5,639 bases of DNA from Cyanobium sp. NIES-981 (GTDB lineage: Bacteria; Cyanobacteriota; Cyanobacteriia; PCC-6307; Cyanobiaceae). The translations under genes and the position numbers were made by a program. Positions 1 through 5,380 of the stretch are shown in pieces. The first letter of the stretch is position 1; every line of letters begins with the position of its first letter. The notes beneath the pieces were generated by a model. That model saw only the letters and a program-made list of their open reading frames with translations, searched no databases and was not told where the DNA came from. The stretch spans positions 1 to 5,639 of the forward strand of contig CAMDSS010000140.1 in NCBI GenBank assembly GCA_945907085.1, read 5' to 3'.

Positions 1-444
1 CGGCGTGAAAAGAATCTGCACTGCTGTGCCAATCGCCAGGCCAAGGGCGATGGCGAGGAGCTCGTCTCTGGCGGAGCTCCAGCTTGGGTTCGAGCTCAGC
101 AGCGGCAAAATTCCAACAACTGCCACCACCCCATTCAGTAAGCGCAGCTTTGCTGGCAGGAGCAAGGTGAGCCCTTGCATGAAGGCGGCGACCAAGCCAA
201 AGACAAACACCTGGGGAACCGATACCAGGGTCTGGGCAACCCAGGTGCCGATGGCCAGGCCAAGGGCGACGATCCCCAGTAACACCGGGTAGATCGCTGC
301 TGGCCAGCGGCTGAAATCGGGTCGCACCACCAAGGCGGCAATCACGGCCCCAAAGGCCACGGCACTCCCTGAAAGGCCGAGTCCGAGGGCGGCTGCGCTG
401 GTGAAAGCCGCTGCCAAGCCAATCACCAGCGCGCCGCGCAGCAT
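1..444 (-). CDS. FUSC / aromatic-acid-exporter-like inner membrane protein, N-terminal part (cut by window edge)
   Basis: The reading frame starts at ATG 444-442 and stays open for 148 codons to the left edge, so only the N-terminal part is seen. It is almost entirely hydrophobic, with about six predicted transmembrane segments near residues 4-22, 26-41, 49-70, 75-97, 102-118 and 128-146. Short polar links include RPDFSRW (41-47) and LPAKLRLLNG (96-105). This six-helix pattern, with a polar turn before a tryptophan after helix 2, resembles the N-terminal membrane half of FUSC / ArAE exporters such as AaeB, which expel small aromatic acids with an HlyD-type adaptor. The start overlaps the stop of the 64-residue gene as TGATG, and GAGG lies 4 nt upstream (minus strand, 452-449), so translation is probably coupled. 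The cytoplasmic domain that would confirm the family lies outside the window. It could instead be another polytopic membrane protein. Confidence 0.62.
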   Translation of the reverse strand, partial: MLRGALVIGLAAAFTSAAALGLGLSGSAVAFGAVIAALVVRPDFSRWPAAIYPVLLGIVALGLAIGTWVAQTLVSVPQVFVFGLVAAFMQGLTLLLPAKLRLLNGVVAVVGILPLLSSNPSWSSARDELLAIALGLAIGTAVQILFTP

Positions 445-638
445 CAGGCCTCGGGCCGCTTTAGGGCTTGGATCCAGCCCACCAGGAGAACCACAACCAG
501 CAAGGCCACCCAGAACCAAAGCCGTGGGGGCCTGCTCACGCTGGCAATGCCAAGGAGCACGAGGGCGGCCCAGGGCGCTGGCTGGCGCCAGGAGCGCAAC
601 CAAAGCGAGCGTTGATGGGTCAACGGTTTGCTCTTCAT
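444..638 (-). CDS. Small two-helix membrane protein (64 aa) between the adaptor and FUSC-like genes
   Basis: This is a 64-residue protein starting at ATG 638-636. It has a basic, polar N-terminus (residues 1-19, several Lys/Arg), a first hydrophobic stretch at about 22-36, a short RPPR turn (37-40), and a longer hydrophobic segment at about 41-60 ending in a KR tail. The likely form is a helical hairpin in the inner membrane. The start overlaps the adaptor stop as ATGA and the stop overlaps the next start as TGATG, so the gene is locked into a three-gene translational chain, which argues it is real. A weak Shine-Dalgarno-like GGCGGA lies 8 nt upstream (652-647). Position and size recall AaeX (DUF1656, about 67 aa) of the aaeXAB efflux operon, but I see no convincing DUF1656 sequence match. 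The function is therefore inferred only from context. Confidence 0.72.
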   Translation of the reverse strand: MKSKPLTHQRSLWLRSWRQPAPWAALVLLGIASVSRPPRLWFWVALLVVVLLVGWIQALKRPEA

Positions 639-1786
639 CGTTCAGATCCGCCAATCCAGCGTAAGAACGGCATCACAAAACTCACCAGCGGGCGGCGCTC
701 AACGGTGACCTGGGCCTTGGCCGGGGTTCCATTCTCGAGGGCCAGGTTGGGCCCTTGCCCGCCGCTCCAGGTCAAACCACTGGGCGTTGAAGCAGGCTCT
801 AAGTCCACGGTCACGATGACCACGGGGGTTGTGATTTTGTCGCCGGTGGTGGCTACGGGGTCGCCGCCCTCGCCAAAGGCGGCTTGGCGGCTGCGGGTGA
901 TCAAATTCACGGCTAAATCGGGATCGCCCAGCACGCGGCTCACCTCCGAAGGATCGGCGCTGGCAGGGGTGATCGCGGCAATCCTGCCTTCCACCACCCC
1001 ATAGCGCTGGGCGCTGCCGCCATAGCGATCGCGGGTTTGCAATAGGGGCTCCAGCTGGAGCCGCTGGCCCACGCGCAGCCTGGTGGCATCGGCATCACCA
1101 AACAGGGCCACGGCCTTGCGCATCCCCCGCTGGGGGTTGGGTCCCGGTCCAATGGTGCCCACCCGTTGGCCCGGACTGAGGGCCTGGCCAGGGGCCACAG
1201 AAAGGCTTAAGAGCAATCCGCTCCGCGGGGCAACCACCGCTTGGCTGAGCCGCTGGCCCTCCAATTCGGCCCTGGATGCATCAAGGGCAGCCAGTTGGCC
1301 TTCCAAGGCTTTGACCTGGCTTTGGTTGCGGAGGTAGAGATCCTGGGCGCCGACCCAAAGGGGGCTGTAGCGGGGAATGACCTCCTGGTTCCGCAGGGTT
1401 TCAAGGGCCTTGAGTTGTTGATAAACGGGCTGGTTGGTGGTTTGAATCGCAGTGATTTGGGCCCGCGCTGCCTGCTCTTGGCGGGTGATGGCCCTGGCTT
1501 GCCGCCCCAAGGCATCCGGATTGGCGGAGACAAAGCCTTTGCCAGGGGCTGCCTGGTCAATGCGATCGAGGGTGAGGAGCACCTCACCCTGGCGAACCTC
1601 TTGGCCCACCTGGGTCAGCACCGCTTGCACCTGGCCGGCTGAGCGGGCGTAGACGCCTAAGCGGCTATCGGGCTGCAGGAAAACGGCACTGCCTTCCACC
1701 TTCACTGCGACCCCTGGGTAGATGGCCCAGGCAGCTGACAGGCAGCTCACCAAAGCCATGGGCAGGAGGCGAGGGGCCAGCTCCAC
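635..1786 (-). CDS. HlyD-family periplasmic adaptor (membrane fusion protein), NHLM/NHLP secretion-protein-like
   Basis: Adaptor that would link an inner membrane transporter to a TolC-type channel. With GTG 1786-1784 as start it is 383 residues. Numbered from there: a membrane anchor at about 7-24; a half lipoyl domain at about 47-74 (RSAGQV...VGQEVRQGEVLLTLD); a helical hairpin at about 90-185 rich in Gln/Ala; a second half lipoyl segment (VVAPRSGLLLSLSVAPGQ); then a beta-barrel region. The C-terminus carries TPSG (334-337), a W-S-G-G-x-GP stretch, and VTVERRPLVSFVMPFLRW, which closely resembles the ending of NHLM bacteriocin system secretion proteins. The start is uncertain: ATG 1759 (374 aa) or TTG 1828 (397 aa) are also in frame, and none has a clear ribosome binding site. 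GTG 1786 keeps a full anchor and leaves room for a promoter. The frame remains open upstream to 2545, but that part is antisense to the tolC-like gene and is not believed coding. The stop overlaps the next gene (ATGA). Confidence 0.88.
   Translation of the reverse strand: MELAPRLLPMALVSCLSAAWAIYPGVAVKVEGSAVFLQPDSRLGVYARSAGQVQAVLTQVGQEVRQGEVLLTLDRIDQAAPGKGFVSANPDALGRQARAITRQEQAARAQITAIQTTNQPVYQQLKALETLRNQEVIPRYSPLWVGAQDLYLRNQSQVKALEGQLAALDASRAELEGQRLSQAVVAPRSGLLLSLSVAPGQALSPGQRVGTIGPGPNPQRGMRKAVALFGDADATRLRVGQRLQLEPLLQTRDRYGGSAQRYGVVEGRIAAITPASADPSEVSRVLGDPDLAVNLITRSRQAAFGEGGDPVATTGDKITTPVVIVTVDLEPASTPSGLTWSGGQGPNLALENGTPAKAQVTVERRPLVSFVMPFLRWIGGSER
1025..1032. repeat. HIP1 octameric palindrome
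   Basis: An exact GCGATCGC lies inside the adaptor gene. HIP1 is a highly iterated palindrome abundant in many cyanobacterial genomes. One copy in 5.6 kb is only mild support for cyanobacterial origin, but it fits the rest of the window. Confidence 0.7.
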
Positions 1787-1837
1787 GAAGCGGAAAAACA
1801 GTGCTATTAGGGTACCTGCACTGATCAAGCAACACCG
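1787..1837. promoter_or_regulatory. Divergent intergenic region between adaptor and TolC-family genes, likely holding both promoters
   Basis: Only about 51 bp separates the proposed GTG start of the leftward adaptor operon from the TTG start of the rightward TolC-family gene, so both promoters must overlap here or reach into the coding regions. On the minus strand, TTGCTT (1832-1827) and TAATAG (1809-1804) are spaced by 17 nt. This is a weak sigma70-like pair (about 3 of 6 matches in each box) that would place transcription start about 10 nt before GTG 1786. Restriction-like palindromes GGTACC (1811-1816) and TGATCA (1822-1827) fall in the same stretch, but no inverted repeat long enough to call an operator is present. 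No convincing plus-strand promoter was found. The region is inferred from gene arrangement; the boxes are speculative. Confidence 0.4.
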
Positions 1838-3235
1838 TTGAGCTGGGTCCGAAGTCACTGGTTGAGTGCCTTGGGCTTGACGTTCTGCTTGGCGTCGACC
1901 GGTGTGGTCGCGACGGCCCAGGGGGTTGAACCCAGCGGTGGGACGCCCCTGCGCCTGAGCCTGAATGAGGCGCTGAAACGGGGATTGGGCAACGCCCTTG
2001 CCCTCCAATCCAGTCAGTTGGATGTTGAGGAGAACAGGGCATTGCTGGGTCTGGCCAAGACCCGCTTTTTGCCCAAGTTGGATCTGGTGGCCCTGGGAAC
2101 CTATGCCCAGGTTGGTACCAGCGTCGGCTTCATTTCCAATGTTCCAACGATTGGCGATATCAACCTCAGCGTGAACACCAATGGCTACGCCAATGTGCAG
2201 AACAGCTTCGCCAATGTGGGGCTGGCCATCAACTATCCCCTGCTTGATTTTGGCCGGGGTCCGCTCAAACAATCCGCCCAGGCCAGCCTGGCTGCATCGC
2301 AATCGGCGTTGAATGAACAGCAACGGCGCACCAAATTTGACATCGAGAGTGCCTACCTCAATGCCCAGCTTGCCGATGCCTTGATCCCCGTCTGGCAGCA
2401 ATCGCTGACCCTCTCGAGCACCTTGTTGGCCAATGCCCGAGCCATTCGCCGCGTGGGATTGGCTGCCCGCATTGATACCTCCCAGGCCGAAGCCCTGTGG
2501 CAAACCGATCGGGCTGGCCTTGCCGATGCCCTGGCCCAACGGCAAATCGCCCTCAGCAGCTTGGCCCGGGTGTTGAACGAACCAGCCAACCAGCAGCTCA
2601 GCCTCAGCGATCCTTTGCAGCGCACGAAGGCCTGGCCCCTCTCCCTGGGCTCCACCCTCGAGCGCTCCCTCCAGCAGAGGCCCAGCCTGGAAGCCCTGGA
2701 ATACCAGCGTCAGGCCCAGCTTGCCGCCGTGCGATTGGCGCGCTCAAGCCTGCTCCCCAGCGTTGGTTTGCTACTGGGCGGTGGCTTCAACGGCGACAGG
2801 CTCAGCGTGCAGGGCGAAGGGGCGAGCAGTTCGCTGTCGGGCACCTTTTACGACGTGGGAGCCCTCGTCAACGTTCGTCAACCATTGTTCGATGGGGGCG
2901 TGAGCCAGCAGTCCACGGCATTGGCCCAGCGGCGGGTGGAGCAAAGCGCGGTGGCCATCGAAGTAGCCAAGCAGGCCATTACCCAAAGCGTGCAGACCTG
3001 GTTTTCGATTCATGGGGCCTCTGGACTCCAAATCGAGGCGGCAGCCGCCGCAGTTCGCGCCGGCAATGTGGCCGTGGCGGATGCCCTGCTGCGTTTTCGC
3101 GCGGGAATTGCGCCGATCACCGACTGCCTGATTGCCCAACGGAACCTGCAGGCCGCCCGCTCGGCGGAAGCTGCGGCTTTGCATCGTTGGAACCTGGCCC
3201 GCGCCGGATTGGCCTACGAAACGGGGTTGCCCTAG
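1838..3235 (+). CDS. TolC-family outer membrane efflux protein
   Basis: Outer membrane channel-tunnel protein of 465 residues, a usual length for the family. Residues 1-28 look like a Sec signal peptide: Arg/His in the first seven residues, hydrophobic core LSALGLTFCLA, and a likely cut after ATA. The two OEP repeats are visible. The first runs from LSLNEAL (about 40-46) through the strand motif YPLLDFGRG (133-141). The second runs from about 280 through VRQPLFDGG (346-354) and the conserved tail RFRAGIAPITDCLIAQRNLQAA (419-440). Long Ala/Gln/Leu helices between them match the periplasmic barrel. TTG 1838 is chosen as start because an in-frame TAG sits at 1808-1810, no ATG or GTG lies between, and the next TTG (1862) would remove the positive n-region. 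No clear ribosome binding site is seen. It is divergent to the HlyD-type adaptor, its probable partner. Confidence 0.92.
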   Translation: MSWVRSHWLSALGLTFCLASTGVVATAQGVEPSGGTPLRLSLNEALKRGLGNALALQSSQLDVEENRALLGLAKTRFLPKLDLVALGTYAQVGTSVGFISNVPTIGDINLSVNTNGYANVQNSFANVGLAINYPLLDFGRGPLKQSAQASLAASQSALNEQQRRTKFDIESAYLNAQLADALIPVWQQSLTLSSTLLANARAIRRVGLAARIDTSQAEALWQTDRAGLADALAQRQIALSSLARVLNEPANQQLSLSDPLQRTKAWPLSLGSTLERSLQQRPSLEALEYQRQAQLAAVRLARSSLLPSVGLLLGGGFNGDRLSVQGEGASSSLSGTFYDVGALVNVRQPLFDGGVSQQSTALAQRRVEQSAVAIEVAKQAITQSVQTWFSIHGASGLQIEAAAAAVRAGNVAVADALLRFRAGIAPITDCLIAQRNLQAARSAEAAALHRWNLARAGLAYETGLP

Positions 3236-3337
3236 CTGGAGGGCACTTCGTAGAGAAAAGCCACAGCCCTCAGGCGCCAAAGCGCTACCTGGTCAGGATG
3301 AATTGCCGGCCACCAGTCCAGGGCCATTTCTTCCTCT

Positions 3338-3832
3338 ATGACTTCCGTCTCCATCCCAACCTGTCGCCCTGGGCTCCTGGCTTTGTTGGCGGCGAGCCTG
3401 CTTGGCGCGCCCCTCGTTGCAAAGAGCGAGGTGCTCTACAAGCTCAACACCCAGTGCAGTTTGGGCGCAGGCAATCCCCAGCCGTGCCAGGTGGAAGCCA
3501 TCAACGAAAAGGGTGCCACCCTGTATCGCCAAACCATTGGCAGCACCACCGAAACCATTCGCATCACCGACCAGCCGGTGCGGATGGAGCGCTGGGATGG
3601 CCAGACCAAGGGGTGGCAGTCGCTCACGTCTGCCGCCGCCCGTTTCTCGCGAAACACGGTGTGTTTCAACGGCCGTGATCTCTGCGTGGTCAACCCCAAC
3701 TACCTCAACAGTGTTGTGCAGGATCGCCCCGAGGCGATGGCCGGTCGCGATCTGGTGCAGGTGTTCTTCGGCAAGGACGGCCGAATCAACCTGAGTTGTT
3801 ATGACGATGGCTGCAACAAGGTGGCCCCATGA
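3338..3832 (+). CDS. Small secreted protein with six mature cysteines, function unknown
   Basis: A 164-residue protein I do not recognise as a named family. Residues 1-28 form a signal peptide: Arg10, hydrophobic core LLALLAASLLGAPLVA, probable cut after VAK or VA. The mature part is mostly beta-like and holds six cysteines at 40, 50, 109, 116, 154 and 159. Their pairwise spacing (10, 7 and 5 residues apart) suggests three local disulfides and folding in the periplasm or outside the cell. Conserved-looking pieces include ETIRITDQPVRMERWD (72-87) and VCFNGRDLCVVNPNYL (108-123). It begins 102 bp after the TolC-family stop; that gap (3236-3337) shows no clear terminator or promoter, so read-through is possible. 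The ATG lacks a Shine-Dalgarno sequence. Its TGA overlaps the next ATG (ATGA, 3829-3832), tying it to the repeat protein that follows. Cyanobacterial genomes carry many such small exported proteins. Confidence 0.82.
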   Translation: MTSVSIPTCRPGLLALLAASLLGAPLVAKSEVLYKLNTQCSLGAGNPQPCQVEAINEKGATLYRQTIGSTTETIRITDQPVRMERWDGQTKGWQSLTSAAARFSRNTVCFNGRDLCVVNPNYLNSVVQDRPEAMAGRDLVQVFFGKDGRINLSCYDDGCNKVAP

Positions 3833-4812
3833 AGGATGCCCGTGCTGCCTTCGGAATGGCACTGGCGGCGTTGATGGCCGTTCCGGCTGGCAATGCCCTG
3901 GCCAGTAGGCAATTCACTCCAGAGGCGCCGCTTGCTGTTGCCTCTTCGGCCGACATCCTGGTTGCCCGGGGTGGCGGTGGTGGCAGGGCTAGTGGCGGCG
4001 GCAGGGCTAGCGGCGGTCGAGCTGCTGCTGGCGGCAACCCTGGTGGTGGAAGACAGGCGGGTAATCGCAGCGGCAGTCGGGCGAATAACGGCTTCGGCAA
4101 TGCTGGTGCTGGCCTCAACCGCGGCTCCACACGTCCCAGCGGCGGCTGGAGCAACCAGGTCAGGCCTGGGGCGAGCACAGAGCCTTCCCTTGATCGGGCC
4201 AATCGCCCCAACCGGGATGCTATTGGGTCGGGCAGCTTTGATCGAAACCGTGATCTCAACGGCAACCGCGATATCAATCGCAACCGTGACGTCAATCGCA
4301 ATGTGAATCGCGATGTGAATCGCAACGTCAATCGCAATGTGAATCGCAACGTCAGTCGCGATGTCAACCGCAACTGGAATCGTCAGGTCAATATTAATAA
4401 TGTGGTGGTTCGTCCCGGCTGGGCAAGACCTGGCTGGGGCGTCGCCCGCCCCTGGAGCTATGGCTGGTATGGCGTTTCGACAACCCCGGCTTGGGGATGG
4501 TGGGGAGCGCGGGCAGCCCTCTGGGGCGTGGGCACCCTCGCCACTGCCGCCATCATCAACAACGCGGTTGATGACGCAATTTCTGATAACTACACAACGA
4601 TTGTTGTGCCGAATAGCGATTACTCGCTTTACTACGGATCCATCCAGCCCAGCGGCCAATCCGTCGTTAGTTTTGTGGTGAAAGCTGACGGCAATGACTA
4701 CCAACTCAGTGCCGATTGCAACGCCGGCACCATTAATGGGGAGGAGCCTAAGACTGCGGCCCAAGCCGAACTCCTCAATGCGGCCTGCCAGGTGGCCTTT
4801 GGTTCTACCTAG
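3829..4812 (+). CDS. Exported Gly-rich / Asn-Arg tetrapeptide-repeat protein with Trp-rich segment, function unknown
   Basis: A 327-residue protein in five parts. Residues 1-26 are a Sec signal peptide (core GMALAALMAVPAG, cut after ALA). Residues 46-105 are Gly/Arg/Ser/Ala-rich low complexity, including a duplicated GRASGG. Residues 138-190 are Asn/Arg-rich, with nine consecutive tetrapeptides of type R-[ND]-V-N at 153-188. Residues 195-232 hold eight tryptophans (198, 203, 209, 213, 222, 224, 225, 232) in repeats such as RPGW. A hydrophobic stretch at about 229-247 (possible membrane contact) precedes a conserved-looking C-terminal domain (250-327) with PNSDYSLYYGSIQPSGQ and Cys297/Cys320, which may form a disulfide. 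The start overlaps the previous stop by ATGA. Proteins with NRNV-type repeats occur in other bacteria as uncharacterised envelope proteins. A surface, cell wall or polymer-binding role is possible but is only inference. Confidence 0.85.
   Translation: MKDARAAFGMALAALMAVPAGNALASRQFTPEAPLAVASSADILVARGGGGGRASGGGRASGGRAAAGGNPGGGRQAGNRSGSRANNGFGNAGAGLNRGSTRPSGGWSNQVRPGASTEPSLDRANRPNRDAIGSGSFDRNRDLNGNRDINRNRDVNRNVNRDVNRNVNRNVNRNVSRDVNRNWNRQVNINNVVVRPGWARPGWGVARPWSYGWYGVSTTPAWGWWGARAALWGVGTLATAAIINNAVDDAISDNYTTIVVPNSDYSLYYGSIQPSGQSVVSFVVKADGNDYQLSADCNAGTINGEEPKTAAQAELLNAACQVAFGST
3982..4017 (+). repeat. 18-bp direct duplication encoding GRASGG twice
   Basis: Two adjacent 18-bp units (3982-3999 and 4000-4017) share the core GGCAGGGCTAG and differ at very few positions. 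They encode the hexapeptide GRASGG twice (residues 52-57 and 58-63), within the Gly-rich linker. The likely cause is recent slippage or tandem duplication. Confidence 0.8.
4285..4392 (+). repeat. Nine-unit 12-bp coding minisatellite (R-x-V-N tetrapeptides)
   Basis: Exactly 108 bp, or nine 12-bp units, encoding RDVN, RNVN, RDVN, RNVN, RNVN, RNVS, RDVN, RNWN and RQVN (residues 153-188). The codons vary mainly at the third position (CGC/CGT, AAT/AAC, GTC/GTG), so the peptide is better conserved than the DNA. This suggests selection on the protein as well as past slippage. More degenerate copies (NRDL, NRDI) extend upstream to about 4240. Because the unit is a multiple of three, all frames on both strands stay open and show repeats, which explains the long antisense frame here. 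Confidence 0.92.
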
Positions 4813-4879
4813 GTGGCCCGTAAGTGGCGTTGCGACCTGTCATGGAGCTGTTAGCTTTCTTGAGCTCTATCCTGAAGCC

Positions 4880-4883
4880 AGGA
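4880..4883 (+). promoter_or_regulatory. Ribosome binding site (AGGA) for the 4889 gene
   Basis: AGGA lies 5 nt before ATG 4889-4891. It is the clearest Shine-Dalgarno sequence in the window and decides this start over earlier in-frame ATGs (from 4694) that lie inside the preceding gene. The 76-bp gap 4813-4888 holds no stem-loop strong enough to call a terminator. Confidence 0.6.
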
Positions 4884-4888
4884 TCACA

Positions 4889-5380
4889 ATGAAAAGCTTT
4901 CGTGCCTTGTTTGCTGGGCAGCTTGTTGCTGCTCCCCTAGCGGGTGGTCTGGCCGTTCTCCTGGCATCTGGTGTTCAGGCCGCGCCGGTTTGCACCTTCC
5001 TCCAGCCGGTGGGCGGCAATGGGGTGAGCACGATTGTCAGTAAGTCGGTGGGGCGCGGCAAGTTGATCGGCAACACCAATTGGAACACCGACTTTTTCGT
5101 GACCCAGTCTTACACCAGCTACAAGTTCTTCTTTACGGCCAATTCCTCCGATCCCAACGCCCAATACCCGGTGGAGGGCTTCATGAAGTTCAGCGATGGC
5201 TCGAACCTCCAGGTGATCAACACCTTGATGAACCCCCCCATGGGTACGGGCAAGATGTTCGGCCCCTTTGCGGCGGTGCCCGGCAAGCAGGCCACCCAGA
5301 TGAACTTCAAGGTGGGTGCCAGCAATGATCCCAATGCCTTGGGCTTCAGCTATCGCATCTCGGTGCAGGGTTGCCGCTGA
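4889..5380 (+). CDS. Small exported protein with terminal cysteine pair, function unknown
   Basis: A 163-residue protein. Residues 1-31 form a signal peptide (MKSFR n-region, hydrophobic core LVAAPLAGGLAVLLASG, cut after VQA). The mature chain is rich in aromatic, Asn and Ser residues, for example NTNWNTDFFV (62-71) and SYTSYKFFFTANSS (74-87), typical of a beta-sandwich fold. Only two cysteines remain in it, Cys35 near the mature N-terminus and Cys162 one residue from the end; a disulfide between them would close the domain. There are no catalytic motifs. An AGGA ribosome binding site precedes the start. The stop overlaps the start of the following DUF1400-type hydrolase as TGATG, so the two are probably expressed together. 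I do not recognise a named family; small exported proteins of this kind are frequent in Synechococcus and Cyanobium genomes. Confidence 0.83.
   Translation: MKSFRALFAGQLVAAPLAGGLAVLLASGVQAAPVCTFLQPVGGNGVSTIVSKSVGRGKLIGNTNWNTDFFVTQSYTSYKFFFTANSSDPNAQYPVEGFMKFSDGSNLQVINTLMNPPMGTGKMFGPFAAVPGKQATQMNFKVGASNDPNALGFSYRISVQGCR

Noticed and set aside
468..1004. 178-codon plus-strand frame opposite the adaptor and small membrane protein genes
   Set aside because: It is antisense to well-supported genes, with no recognisable features.
1787..2545. Long upstream extension of the adaptor reading frame on the minus strand
   Set aside because: It runs antisense through the clearly coding TolC-family gene, its translation resembles no adaptor domain, and the adaptor anchor begins only near 1786.
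3236..3337. Terminator or promoter between the TolC-family gene and the six-cysteine protein gene
   Set aside because: Only a 5-bp CTGGT/ACCAG pairing with an 18-nt loop is present, with no T-tract and no convincing -35/-10 pair.
2497..3678. 393-codon plus-strand frame across the TolC-family gene and its downstream gap
   Set aside because: It overlaps two better-supported genes, has no coherent domain or signal and has a Pro/Arg-rich composition typical of a shifted frame in GC-rich DNA.
4285..4392. CRISPR-like array
   Set aside because: Units are 12 bp, contiguous without spacers, and in frame with a coding sequence, so this is a coding minisatellite.
3799..4764. 321-codon antisense frame with repetitive Ile/Ala/Asp-rich product
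   Set aside because: It is a mirror of the 12-bp repeat and GC-rich codon bias of the plus-strand gene, which has a signal peptide, an ATGA-coupled start and a coherent C-terminal domain.
4842..4867. Possible terminator stem-loop after the repeat protein (GAGCT / AGCTC elements)
   Set aside because: The pairing is only 4-5 bp with no GC-rich stem or T-tract, too weak to call.
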